Assembly: GCA_002155105.1 (NCBI GenBank)
Contig: MUZD01000015.1
Location: 1 to 42,821 of the forward strand
DNA: 42,821 bases
Reading direction: 5' to 3'
Source: Sedimentibacter sp. SX930
Lineage (GTDB): Bacteria > Bacillota > Bacilli > Lactobacillales > Aerococcaceae
The notes under the pieces were generated by a model, which was not told the origin of the DNA, did not search any database, and saw nothing but the letters and a program-made list of their open reading frames with translations. Made by a program: the position numbers and the translations under genes. This document shows positions 15,176-23,618 of the stretch, piece after piece. Numbering within the stretch: the stretch's first letter is position 1; each line of letters starts with the position of its first letter.

Positions 15176-16984
15176 TTACTCAACCGTAACGGATTTCGCC
15201 AAGTTTCTTGGTTTGTCGACGTCATAGCCACGGTGAAGCGTTGCGTAGTAAGCCATCAGTTGGGTCGGAACGACTGTCATCAGTGGAGCCAAGGCTGGGT
15301 GAACAGCCGGCAAGATGATTTGGTCGTTCTCATTAGCCAAACCTTCCATTGCAAATACGCAAGTGTTTGCTCCGCGCGAACGCACTTCTTCAACGTTTCC
15401 ACGGGTATGGCTGGCAACATCAGCTTGGGTAATGATAGCCAAAACCGGAGTTCCTTCTTCAATCAAGGCGATTGTGCCGTGCTTCAATTCTCCGGCAGCA
15501 AAACCTTCTGTTTGGATATAAGAAATTTCTTTCAGTTTCAATGCAGCTTCCATCGATACGAAGTAATCCAAACCGCGTCCGATGTAGAAAGCATTGCGGG
15601 TGTTCGGCAAGTAGATGTCAGCCAATTCAGCGATGCGCTCTTTGTCATCGATGACCGCTTCCATCGCATTTGCGACGATCCCCAATTCATGGACCATGTC
15701 GATTCCCATATCATGACCCATTCTCGCGCCTAACGCATCCGACAAGACAGCCAAGACAGCGATCTGTGCAGTGTAAGCTTTCGTTGAAGCGACTGCGATC
15801 TCTGGACCTGCATGCAACAGCAATGTGTAGTCCGCTTCACGCGATAAAGTCGAACCAGCCACGTTTGTGATCGTCAAAGCTGGGTATCCCCATTCTTTTA
15901 CTTTCACCAATACTTGGCGGCTATCCGCAGTCTCCCCACTTTGGGTAAGGAAGATAAAGAACGGATTGCCTTTCAATAGCGGCGGGTTGTAGGAGAATTC
16001 GCTGGCGACATGCACTTCTGTCGGGATCTGTGCAATTTTTTCCAGATAGTGTTTGCCTACCCAACCGGAATGGTAGCTCGTTCCGCAAGCCACGATATGG
16101 ATGCGGTCAGCTTCCAACATAGCAGTGGTCAATTCTTCAGGAACAGTCAGGCGACCTTCTGCATTTTGGTATTTTTGGATGATGTTGCGCATAACAGCAG
16201 GCTGCTCATCGATTTCTTTCAACATGTAGTAAGGGTATGTCCCTTTTTCCAGGTCGCTGGCATCGATTTGGGCCGTATACGGATTACGTGTTACCGTTTT
16301 TCCGTCCATTTTTTCGATTGTGACGCCATCAGCCGTCAATGTGATCATTTCGCCATCGTGGATTTCCACATATTGGTTCGTGATCTGAACAGTAGCCATC
16401 GCATCGCTGGCAACGACGTTGAAGTCATCACCCAAACCGATCAACATTGGGCTTTTGTTTTTGGCTGCGTAAAAGACGTCCGGTGCTTGTGCATCCACTA
16501 AAGCGAAAGCGTAAGAGCCTCTTACGATCGACAAAGCGCGGCGCAAAGCTTCTTTTCCGTTCAGGTTTTCTTCGGCAGCGATTTTTCCGATCAGCTGCAC
16601 AACGATTTCTGTATCTGTTTGGCTAACAAAATTAACGTCCTGCAGATACTCGTCTTTGATTTCTTTGAAGTTTTCGATGACGCCATTATGGACCAATGTG
16701 AAACGTCCATCCGCAGATTGGTGCGGGTGTGCATTCTCTGCGCTCGGCACGCCATGCGTTGCCCATCTTGTGTGTCCGATGCCTGTATGCGCTTCAACCT
16801 GTCTGTCGACGATCGCACGCAAATCAGCGATGCGACCTTTTTCCTTGAACACATGACCTTGGTTTTCAGCATCTACGACAAAAATACCGGCTGAATCATA
16901 ACCACGGTATTCCAATTTCTCTAATCCATGCAACAATACCTCTTGTACATTGCCTTTTCCTACATATCCAACTATTCCACACAT
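15176..16984 (-). CDS. glmS: Glutamine-fructose-6-phosphate aminotransferase (GlmS)
   Basis: A 602-residue enzyme making glucosamine-6-phosphate from fructose-6-phosphate and glutamine, the entry step to UDP-GlcNAc and cell wall. The N-terminus MCGIVGYVG gives the nucleophile Cys after Met removal; HTRWATHG and NGVIENF complete the glutaminase domain (about 1-235). Two SIS domains follow (about 285-425 and 455-590), with [13 protein letters not shown] and the C-terminal [12 protein letters not shown]. The frame is open to 17071, but the Met of MCGIV is the only sensible start and has AAAGGGG before it. A glmS ribozyme lies in the leader. Confidence 0.98.
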   Translation of the reverse strand: MCGIVGYVGKGNVQEVLLHGLEKLEYRGYDSAGIFVVDAENQGHVFKEKGRIADLRAIVDRQVEAHTGIGHTRWATHGVPSAENAHPHQSADGRFTLVHNGVIENFKEIKDEYLQDVNFVSQTDTEIVVQLIGKIAAEENLNGKEALRRALSIVRGSYAFALVDAQAPDVFYAAKNKSPMLIGLGDDFNVVASDAMATVQITNQYVEIHDGEMITLTADGVTIEKMDGKTVTRNPYTAQIDASDLEKGTYPYYMLKEIDEQPAVMRNIIQKYQNAEGRLTVPEELTTAMLEADRIHIVACGTSYHSGWVGKHYLEKIAQIPTEVHVASEFSYNPPLLKGNPFFIFLTQSGETADSRQVLVKVKEWGYPALTITNVAGSTLSREADYTLLLHAGPEIAVASTKAYTAQIAVLAVLSDALGARMGHDMGIDMVHELGIVANAMEAVIDDKERIAELADIYLPNTRNAFYIGRGLDYFVSMEAALKLKEISYIQTEGFAAGELKHGTIALIEEGTPVLAIITQADVASHTRGNVEEVRSRGANTCVFAMEGLANENDQIILPAVHPALAPLMTVVPTQLMAYYATLHRGYDVDKPRNLAKSVTVE

Positions 16985-17029
16985 AAGCGTAAAAATCCCC
17001 TTTATTATCTCGATTTTTTCTGGGTGTGG

Positions 17030-17200
17030 GGATTGATCTCTGTAAGACCGTTTCGGGCTCTGCAGCCGCATAAGGGTCTTTTTTGCTTCAATCCTGTAGA
17101 CTACACTTGCCTTGGGTCATCCGCCGAATCCTTCGATAAACCCAATCCTCGTCACTTCAGGGCCAATGTTCCTGTGCTCCCTGAAGTCTGGCGCTATCCA
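17030..17200 (-). ncRNA. glmS ribozyme-riboswitch
   Basis: On the minus strand the leader contains AGCGCCAGACTTC (5' end at 17195, self-cleavage expected just before the G at 17194), then TGACGAGGATTGGGTTTATCG, ATTCGGCGGATGACCC and AAGTGTAGTC, all conserved parts of the glmS ribozyme core. The 3' stems (GACCCTTATGCGG...AAACGGTC) reach to about 17035. Glucosamine-6-phosphate triggers cleavage and mRNA decay, giving feedback control. Boundaries are approximate. Confidence 0.95.
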
Positions 17201-17248
17201 TTTGTTCTTCCTCTATCCTCCTAGCTGTATATTTTCCAGAATACATGC

Positions 17249-17278
17249 ATTTTATCCTACAAACAGTGACATTGTCAA
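17249..17278 (-). promoter_or_regulatory. Promoter of glmS
   Basis: Minus-strand TTGACA (17273-17278) and TAAAAT (17249-17254) with an 18-base spacer, about 50 bases before the ribozyme cleavage site. Confidence 0.75.
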
Positions 17279-17344
17279 AGCGTTTTTGGTTCGGTTTCAC
17301 TTGTAATGCTGGTTTGGAGCGCTATTTAAGAAAAACTTATACTC

Positions 17345-17399
17345 GTTGTGCCGTTTGATTTCATCAAGATGCATCAAATGGTCTCTTGATCGGCACAAC
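17345..17399. repeat. Long inverted repeat between mtlD and the glmS promoter
   Basis: GTTGTGCCG (17345-17353) and CGGCACAAC (17391-17399) pair perfectly, and the interior holds further partial pairing (ATCAAGATGCATCAAATG, CTCTTGAT). It lies 37 bases after the mtlD stop. There is a short T run farther on (minus strand TTTTTC), so it may be the mtl terminator, though not a classic one. Confidence 0.55.
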
Positions 17400-17435
17400 G
17401 GGCATAGTTGAAAGTTACTGATTGAAAGGCAGTGA

Positions 17436-18584
17436 TCAAGCCACCTTATAGGCGTATTTCTCGACGTTCTGTTTGATGCTGCCCAAGATTTTTTGATTGT
17501 CTATCCCGGTTACTTCCGAAATGATTTTATCCAAGCCTTTTTGCAGGATCATTTCCTTCAGTTCTTGGCACTGTTCATCTTCCGGGTCGAAGTAATTGAA
17601 GACCATGCCGATCGTTTCCAGCAAGTGGAAAGGCATCTCGTCGATTTGGGTCAATTCAACCATCGGACGGATGAAGCGCTCATGGTTGCCCAATTTTCTT
17701 AAAGGCGTACGCGCCACACGGGAGATGGCATCGGAAATGTATTTGTTTTGGAAACGGCCGATGATTTTCTCGATATATTTCTCGTGTTCCGCTGCATCGA
17801 ATCCCCATTTCGCAATCAACAATTTGCCGGTTTCATGCAAGACAGAGCGCAATTGGATGACGACCAGATGATCCTGCATCGCTTCATCGATGGTTTCATA
17901 GCCCTGCAGAGCGCCCGTATAGGCTACTGTAGCGTGTCCTGTATTGACGCTGAACAGTTTGCGTTCGATGTAAGGCTCCAGATCGTTCACATAGGCAACG
18001 CCTTCCAGACGGATCGGGCTTTTGCAGGCAGTCCCTTGTACGACCCACTCGCTGAAGGGCTCCACTTGCACAAACAGCGGATCCGCATGTTGCTGCATCG
18101 GCACGATACGGTCCACCGCCGCATCAGGAAATCCGACGTATTGGTCAAGATATGCCGTATTCGTGCAATGTTTCTTGACTTCCTCTGCCAGGAAAGTCGA
18201 GCCGCCGATCATGTTTTCGCAGGCGATGATGTCGATGGGCTGCTGGATGTTCCGGGCAGCACGCGCCTCGATCCCTTGCGCGATCAATTGCGCGATTCTA
18301 GGCAGAATATTCGGACCGATGGCAGTCGTGAGGAGATCCGCTTCTACGATCGCTTCAACGACTTTGTCTGCTTCCTTGGCATTGTTCAAGCCTGTGACGT
18401 TCTGGATTTGGATCTGTTCGCGTGATTCGTCAGCCAATTCGATTGTATAGCTGCCTCGCGCTTTCAATGCTTCGATGATTGTATCGTTCACATCCACAAA
18501 AGTGATTGCGTACCCGTTGTGATTCAAAATTTCCCCGATAAAGCCGCGGCCGATATTTCCGGCACCAAAGTGTACTGCTTTCAT
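17436..18584 (-). CDS. mtlD: Mannitol-1-phosphate 5-dehydrogenase
   Basis: A 382-residue NAD-dependent enzyme that converts mannitol-1-phosphate to fructose-6-phosphate. MKAVHFGAGNIGRGFIGEIL is the dinucleotide-binding N-terminus, and NTGHATVAYTG (about 216) is the conserved substrate region. I start at ATG 18584, not 18590, because TAGGGAGAG is too close to the first ATG and correctly spaced for the second. It is the last gene of mtlA1-mtlF1-mtlD. It is the only mannitol dehydrogenase here, so it probably serves both transport operons. Confidence 0.97.
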   Translation of the reverse strand: MKAVHFGAGNIGRGFIGEILNHNGYAITFVDVNDTIIEALKARGSYTIELADESREQIQIQNVTGLNNAKEADKVVEAIVEADLLTTAIGPNILPRIAQLIAQGIEARAARNIQQPIDIIACENMIGGSTFLAEEVKKHCTNTAYLDQYVGFPDAAVDRIVPMQQHADPLFVQVEPFSEWVVQGTACKSPIRLEGVAYVNDLEPYIERKLFSVNTGHATVAYTGALQGYETIDEAMQDHLVVIQLRSVLHETGKLLIAKWGFDAAEHEKYIEKIIGRFQNKYISDAISRVARTPLRKLGNHERFIRPMVELTQIDEMPFHLLETIGMVFNYFDPEDEQCQELKEMILQKGLDKIISEVTGIDNQKILGSIKQNVEKYAYKVA

Positions 18585-18596
18585 TTTCATCTCTCC

Positions 18597-19034
18597 CTAT
18601 GCAATGGCTAAGCTGCCAGTGATTTCATCTTTTGTCAAAGCGTCTGCCAAAGTCACGACGTTATCCACGTCGCTGCAATACAGCGCAATTTTTTGGATCA
18701 ACTGCAGGTGGTCGTCGCCGACCCCTGCGATGCCGAACAGCACGGTAGCCAATTTTTCTTCCTGCTCGTCGCCGAAGTCAACGCCGTCAGGTACTTGTAC
18801 AACGCAGATGCCTGATTTTTTCACGTGGTCCTTGGCAGCATCGGTGCCATGGGGAATCGCGATGAAATTCCCCATATACACTGACAACATCCGATCCCTT
18901 TGCACCATGGCCTCCACATAATCCGTATCCACACAGCCTGCTTCGACTAATTTTTGGCCGCAAAAACGGATGGCTTCTTCTTTTGAAGCAAAAGCTTTAT
19001 TCAAAACGATCATTTCTGTATCTAAATTATTCAT
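18597..19034 (-). CDS. mtlF: PTS mannitol-specific IIA component (first copy)
   Basis: A 145-residue cytoplasmic IIA(Mtl). Phosphorylated His62 lies in [15 protein letters not shown], and [17 protein letters not shown] and [16 protein letters not shown] follow. It transfers phosphate from HPr to the IIB domain of MtlA. It lies between mtlA1 and mtlD with short gaps (16 and 12 bases). A second IIA with the same layout is at 21101-21535; the two share the IPHG-type site and general plan but are clearly diverged. Confidence 0.95.
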   Translation of the reverse strand: MNNLDTEMIVLNKAFASKEEAIRFCGQKLVEAGCVDTDYVEAMVQRDRMLSVYMGNFIAIPHGTDAAKDHVKKSGICVVQVPDGVDFGDEQEEKLATVLFGIAGVGDDHLQLIQKIALYCSDVDNVVTLADALTKDEITGSLAIA

Positions 19035-19050
19035 TTTAATCTTCCTCTCC

Positions 19051-20799
19051 TTAAGCGATTTGCTTCAAGTTGGCTACGACGCTCTCATATTTAGGCGTAG
19101 TGATCAGACTGTCGACTGACAGATGGACGGCTGCAGGAACTTTTTGCTTTGCCGCTTGCGTCAGACTGTTTTTGCTGATGACCAATGTTTGCGGTGTTGC
19201 TTCCAGTTCATTGATGTGCACTTTTCTTAAAGGGATGTCCAATGCTTCCCTTTCCAAAATCCGTTCCACTACTTTTTGTCCCATAGTGGCGGAGCCTTTG
19301 CGGTCATCATGCACCAGGACGATTTCGTTGATGTTCGCCAAGTCAAAGTCCAGGACCGGCGCTGTTTTTGCAGCGACTGTTTCTTTCAGATCGGTGCCGG
19401 ACAAGGTGGCCACGATTTCATCGTATTTTGGCGAATTCAGGAAATTCTCGATCGCTACAAAAGTTGCATTCGGTGCTTTCTGTTGGGCCCGATTCTTCAG
19501 TTCTTCCTGGGTTACGATCAACGTGTTGGCTGCATCCGTCAGATTATTGATGGCGCGGTTGGTGACGTCTTGCGGTAAACCGGCTGCATTGATTTTTTTG
19601 CGTAGGATAGAAGCGCCCATTGCGCTTGAGCCCATCCCTGCGTCGCAAGCAAAAATGATGTGTTGGATGCCTGACATGTTTGTAAGGCTTGTTTGTCCAG
19701 CTGAGCCTTTTGCGCTTAATTTTGCTGCTTGGGTTGCTTTTACGCTTTCTTCAAATGTGTCGACTGTTTCTTTGGAGTCGGCCTTCAAAATGACCGCAGC
19801 TACCGCAAAAGATGCTGCTGCACCGGCGACAACCCCCAAAATGACTGGCAAGTAAGAACCCATCGGCGTCATAGCCAAAATCGCGATGATCGAACCTGGT
19901 GAAGCCGGAGCCCGCAAACCAGCGCCTAAAAGTTGGAACACAAAGCTTCCGGAAACACCACCCGAGATGACTGCCAGGAATAATAACGGTTTCATCATTA
20001 CGTAAGGGAAATAGATTTCGTGGATACCACCCAAGAAGTGGATGATCATCGCGCCCGGCGCTGTCGATTTTGCTGAGCCTTTGCCGAACAGGGTGAAAGC
20101 CAACAACACGCCCAAACCAGGGCCAGGATTTGCTTCAAGCAGGAAGAGGATCGAACGACCAGTCTCGCTGACTTGTTCCGTTCCTAACGGTGTCAAAATG
20201 CCGTGGTTGATTGCATTGTTCAGGAAAAGAATTTTTGCTGGTTCGATGAAGATATTTGTTAAAGGAATCAATTGTGCGTTCAGGATCGTTTCAACCCCGG
20301 CTGCCATTGCTTGTGTCAAACGGTCAACCACTGGTCCGATTGCTTGGAACCCTACAAGTGCCAAAGCGAATCCGATCAAGCCTGCCGAGAAATTGTTGAC
20401 GAGCATTTCAAAACCGGTCTTGATTTTGCTCTGGAAAATCTCATCAAATTTCTTGATCGTGAAACCGCCCAACGGTCCCATGATCATGGCGCCCATGATC
20501 ATCGGGATCTCTGTCCCTACGATCACACCCATTGTGGCGATGGCGCCGACTACCGCACCGCGTTCGCCTGCGATCACTTTACCTCCTGTATAACCGACCA
20601 ACAGAGGGATTAAATACGTTAGCATCGGGCCGACCATCGAAGCGAAGGATTCATTCGGCAAGTAGCCATCCGGGATAAATAACGCTGTTAAAACTCCCCA
20701 GGCGATCAGTGCCCCTATATTCGGCATCACCATGCTTGAGAGCGTACTGCCTAACTTTTGAACCTTTGCCTTCAGCGAGGCTTGTTGTGTCTGTTCCAT
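19051..20799 (-). CDS. mtlA: PTS mannitol IICB permease (MtlA1) with extra IIB-like domain
   Basis: A 582-residue mannitol transporter. Residues 1-345 are the IIC channel, with NHGILTPLG (His199) and [11 protein letters not shown] (His260). IIB follows with phosphocysteine Cys385 in [17 protein letters not shown]. Residues about 490-580 form a second IIB-like domain in which the loop reads [16 protein letters not shown]: His497 replaces the Cys, so it cannot be phosphorylated in the usual way. No IIA domain is fused; that is the separate mtlF1. This layout is longer than the 470-480-residue IICB proteins of bacilli. A palindrome TGGCAC-N8-GTGCCA precedes the promoter. Confidence 0.95.
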   Translation of the reverse strand: MEQTQQASLKAKVQKLGSTLSSMVMPNIGALIAWGVLTALFIPDGYLPNESFASMVGPMLTYLIPLLVGYTGGKVIAGERGAVVGAIATMGVIVGTEIPMIMGAMIMGPLGGFTIKKFDEIFQSKIKTGFEMLVNNFSAGLIGFALALVGFQAIGPVVDRLTQAMAAGVETILNAQLIPLTNIFIEPAKILFLNNAINHGILTPLGTEQVSETGRSILFLLEANPGPGLGVLLAFTLFGKGSAKSTAPGAMIIHFLGGIHEIYFPYVMMKPLLFLAVISGGVSGSFVFQLLGAGLRAPASPGSIIAILAMTPMGSYLPVILGVVAGAAASFAVAAVILKADSKETVDTFEESVKATQAAKLSAKGSAGQTSLTNMSGIQHIIFACDAGMGSSAMGASILRKKINAAGLPQDVTNRAINNLTDAANTLIVTQEELKNRAQQKAPNATFVAIENFLNSPKYDEIVATLSGTDLKETVAAKTAPVLDFDLANINEIVLVHDDRKGSATMGQKVVERILEREALDIPLRKVHINELEATPQTLVISKNSLTQAAKQKVPAAVHLSVDSLITTPKYESVVANLKQIA

Positions 20800-20840
20800 C
20801 TTTTGTTTCTCCCTTCAAACTGTTTCTTTTGATGTCTTTA

Positions 20841-20897
20841 TTGTATGCGCTTCCCTACTTGGTTTATAGTCGTGCTTTGGCACGTTTATTTGTGCCA
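20841..20897 (-). promoter_or_regulatory. Promoter and putative MtlR operator of mtlA1
   Basis: Minus-strand -10 TATAAA (20863-20868) has no good -35. Instead the perfect inverted repeat TGGCAC-N8-GTGCCA (20878-20897) covers the -35 area, as expected for an operator of an activator such as MtlR. TTGTATGCGCTTCCC (20841-20855) is a poor catabolite-responsive-element match with three mismatches. Start of mtlA1 is 64 bases downstream of the -10. Confidence 0.5.
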
Positions 20898-20934
20898 GGT
20901 CTTGATATGCGTATTGGGAGCGCAGTTGCCGTTG

Positions 20935-21028
20935 CCGGTATCCGCTCTACTCTTCTCCGGGGAACGGAGGCTTCGCCGGAGTTCGGCCCACATTCTGCTC
21001 GTGTTCTCCGATTAGCGGGCGCACGAAA
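20935..21028 (-). repeat. Second, inverted copy of the 51-bp repeat family
   Basis: Read on the minus strand, CTAATCGGAGAACACGAGCA, GAATGTGGGCCGAACTCCGG and CGAAGCCTCCGTTCCCCGGAG align with units 2-3 of the array at 4461-4611 (GGTCGGAAGACACC, GAATGTGGGATCAACTCCGG, TGAAGCCTCCTTGGCCGGAG). I count about 41 of 58 matching bases by eye. It holds roughly one and a half units, between a terminator and the mtlA1 promoter. Confidence 0.7.
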
Positions 21029-21033
21029 ACAAA

Positions 21034-21077
21034 AAAAGCAAGCAACCTCCCACCAGGTGGGATGCTGCTTGCTTTTT
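21034..21077 (-). terminator. Terminator of the mtlA2-mtlR-mtlF2 operon
   Basis: AAAAGCAAGCA-ACCTCCCACC pairs with GGTGGGATGC-TGCTTGCTTTT, with T runs on both strands. It starts 24 bases after the mtlF2 stop, so it separates the two mannitol operons. Confidence 0.92.
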
Positions 21078-21100
21078 GAATTTAATTCGATTTATGCCTA

Positions 21101-21535
21101 TTAGCTGTTTTGGAGAATGGTTTGGACTGCCTGAAGATCTTTGGCATCGCTCAATGCCATCACGTTTTCGATATCCGAGCAGAAAAAAGCGATGTCCTGC
21201 AAAGCTTCCAATTGTTTTTCCTTCAGGGCCACCACAAAAAGGATAGTCGCGATTTGCGCTTTCTGTCCACTGCCGAAGTTGACGCCGTCCGGCACTTGGA
21301 TCAAACAGATGCCTTCTTCTTCAATATGTGGGTGCCCGTCACTGTCCCCGTGAGGCAAGGCGACAAAATTCCCGACGTAAACACTCACTTTGCGGTGGCG
21401 CGCCAGCATCGATTGGATGTAAGGCGGAGATACCAAGCCTTGCGCCACCAGAAATTCCCCTGCGGCGGTGATCGCGGCTTCGGCGTTGCTGTACGTTTGA
21501 TCCAGCAGAATATGTTCATCTTTGATCGTAATCAT
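21101..21535 (-). CDS. mtlF: PTS mannitol-specific IIA component (second copy)
   Basis: A 144-residue IIA(Mtl) protein. Phosphorylated His62 lies in FVALPHGDSDGHPH, followed by IQVPDGVNFGSGQKAQ and ATILFVVALKEKQLEAL. It is diverged from the copy at 18597-19034 and is paired with mtlA2 and mtlR. The spacer before it is an 8-bp tandem repeat, and AGGGAG in that spacer, about 12 bases from ATG, is the only ribosome site seen, which is longer than ideal. Confidence 0.93.
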   Translation of the reverse strand: MITIKDEHILLDQTYSNAEAAITAAGEFLVAQGLVSPPYIQSMLARHRKVSVYVGNFVALPHGDSDGHPHIEEEGICLIQVPDGVNFGSGQKAQIATILFVVALKEKQLEALQDIAFFCSDIENVMALSDAKDLQAVQTILQNS

Positions 21536-21540
21536 ACGGA

Positions 21541-21596
21541 TTCTTCACTCCCTTACTGCATTACTGCATTACTTCTTTACTTCTTTACTTTTTGAC
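21541..21596. repeat. 8-bp tandem repeat between mtlR and mtlF2
   Basis: Plus-strand octamers follow without gaps: TTCTTCAC, TCCCTTAC, TGCATTAC, TGCATTAC, TTCTTTAC, TTCTTTAC, TTTTTGAC. All end in AC and two pairs are identical neighbours. The array covers the whole mtlR-mtlF2 spacer, the end of mtlR, and the mtlF2 ribosome site. Confidence 0.8.
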
Positions 21597-23618
21597 TTCT
21601 TCGATCAGGAGGGCGGACAGCAATTGGTAGATGATCGCTTCATTGCCGGAATTGAAAATCTCCATCCCCAGATCGTTCATGATGATCGCTCCACTGATTT
21701 TCCCCAGCATCTTTGCGACATTCTCTTCGATCGGATCGGGGGCCAGCATGACCAGCATCCGCGTTAAAGTCATCATCTCTTTGTCCATCCCGACTATTTC
21801 CAGTGGCGTCTGCAGATCAAAGACACAAAAACAAGGCTCTAGGACAGCTGCGTGGGAGGCGTGGAACAAAGCAAAATGGGTATTTGGTATCCCAATCGGC
21901 GCTTGCTGATAGCGGATCATCAATTTATCCCGGACTTTTGCCGGATCCGAGACGATTTCAGTTGAAATATTGTTTACAGCCAAAGCGACGGTTTCGGCAA
22001 TACTGGAGCTGTTTTCCAGCGGCTTGACGAAAAAGTGCTTCAGCAACTGGTTGATTTCATCGATGAACGTCATGACCTCCTGATAGTCATCATTTTCGGG
22101 CAGACTCGGCTTCGCTGCGGGTGGAACATGCCGCTTCGTATGATCGATCGCGCGGAACGCCTCTTTGAGCTGCTTGATTTCGTCCTCCAAAAGCAACGGG
22201 GAAACCAGCAAATATTTCCCGCTGTATCCCGGCAACAGTGAAGTGGAGATGGTCAAATCAAACTTTTCTTCCAGATTGAGTTTCCCTAGGTCGGCTATCC
22301 GGAAAAAGACGATCTCATTGATGAAAGGAAAATGTTTCCGCAAACGCATTTCCAGCATACGCGTCGAAGCCAAGCCGCTTGGGGAGATACCGGCAATATC
22401 CACCGCAATGACTTTCGGGCTGCGTTCCAGCGAATTGGCGAAATGCAGCACCATATAGGCAATCTCCTCTTCGGAGAATTCCTGCTGCGGAAACACCTTC
22501 GGCAAGGCCTTGCGGATCGCACCGGCAACTTCCGAGTATTGCGCCATGATCCGCTCCAGGATGGGATTATTGAGGTTTCCTTGATTCAGGATGGCGCGGC
22601 TCAACGCCGCGGAAAGATGCGTCAAGAGCATTTTGTACAGATTGCTGTCCTCAAAGAAATTGACTTCCGCATCGCGGCTGACGTTTTCGATCAATTGCTT
22701 CACTTGATAAGCCAAGCGCGGATCAAAGCTTTCGTTAAAAAAATCGCTGTCCAAGTCACTGAAGAAATCACCCAACAGATTAGCGAAGAAGACGACTTCG
22801 CTGACCGCGTACAATTGCTTCGTATGCGCCGCTATTTTGGCAAAAATTTGCTTCGCCAAATCCAAGAGTTCCTTATTGATTTGACCCGCATAGGAATCCT
22901 CCACCAGTTGGCAGCCTCGCGGGACGCGATCCATGGAGATCGTCAGCATCAAAATCAAAAACTCCAGTTTCCGGTCACTCAAGTCGGAAAAGCGCGGCTC
23001 GACGATTTCCCGCACCAGTTTTTGGGCAAACAGCAGCTGCTCCTGGTTGACGAATTGCAGAAAGAAACTTTCTTTATCCTCTAATTCCGAAAAGTGGAAG
23101 AAGTGGTACTCGTTGATCTCTATTCCCAAAATATTGGCCAACAGGAGCCGGCGATATTTTTCGCTGCCGGCAAGTTCATAGCCGCGGTTTCTCGTGATCG
23201 TCAAGGGCAAGCGCGCCAAACGAAGCTCCAACTGTTTGATGTCGGCAAAGAACGTGGTGTTGCTGATCAAGTATTCATCCAGGAACGTCTGCATGCTGAT
23301 CGGCTCGTCGCTGTTCAACAGCTGCAGCAAAATTGCATGTTGGCGTTCCGTGGCGGATAATTCAGAAGGTTCATCCTCAGACACGATGGAAAGGATTTTT
23401 GCTTTGGCGGCATCCTCCGCAATCAAGCGGAAACGGCCCCGGCTTTCTTTCTCCAGCTTTGCCCCGATGGCTTCCAAAGAAAGCTCGAGATTTGCCAACT
23501 CGCGGTAAACCGTACGCTTGCTGACTTTCAGCAGGCTCATCAAGCGTTCCACGGTAACCGGCGAGGCGGAATGCAGCAATTCTTTTAAAATGATGGTCTC
23601 TCTAGGAGTTAGAAACAT
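21585..23618 (-). CDS. mtlR: Mannitol operon transcriptional activator (MtlR type)
   Basis: A 677-residue PTS-controlled activator. An N-terminal HTH (about 1-60, VERLMSLLKVSKRTVYRELANL) and a second HTH-like region come first, then two PTS regulation domains (about 190-400). A IIB(Gat)-like domain (about 405-495) reads AGISPSGLASTRMLEMRL; the position normally Cys is Ser. The C-terminal IIA(Mtl)-like domain (about 530-670) has the potential site GIPNTHFALFH. In relatives phosphorylation of PRD and IIB/IIA sites sets DNA binding. The start overlaps the mtlA2 3' end by 17 bases. It is the only mannitol activator here and probably controls both operons. Confidence 0.9.
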   Translation of the reverse strand: MFLTPRETIILKELLHSASPVTVERLMSLLKVSKRTVYRELANLELSLEAIGAKLEKESRGRFRLIAEDAAKAKILSIVSEDEPSELSATERQHAILLQLLNSDEPISMQTFLDEYLISNTTFFADIKQLELRLARLPLTITRNRGYELAGSEKYRRLLLANILGIEINEYHFFHFSELEDKESFFLQFVNQEQLLFAQKLVREIVEPRFSDLSDRKLEFLILMLTISMDRVPRGCQLVEDSYAGQINKELLDLAKQIFAKIAAHTKQLYAVSEVVFFANLLGDFFSDLDSDFFNESFDPRLAYQVKQLIENVSRDAEVNFFEDSNLYKMLLTHLSAALSRAILNQGNLNNPILERIMAQYSEVAGAIRKALPKVFPQQEFSEEEIAYMVLHFANSLERSPKVIAVDIAGISPSGLASTRMLEMRLRKHFPFINEIVFFRIADLGKLNLEEKFDLTISTSLLPGYSGKYLLVSPLLLEDEIKQLKEAFRAIDHTKRHVPPAAKPSLPENDDYQEVMTFIDEINQLLKHFFVKPLENSSSIAETVALAVNNISTEIVSDPAKVRDKLMIRYQQAPIGIPNTHFALFHASHAAVLEPCFCVFDLQTPLEIVGMDKEMMTLTRMLVMLAPDPIEENVAKMLGKISGAIIMNDLGMEIFNSGNEAIIYQLLSALLIEEVKK

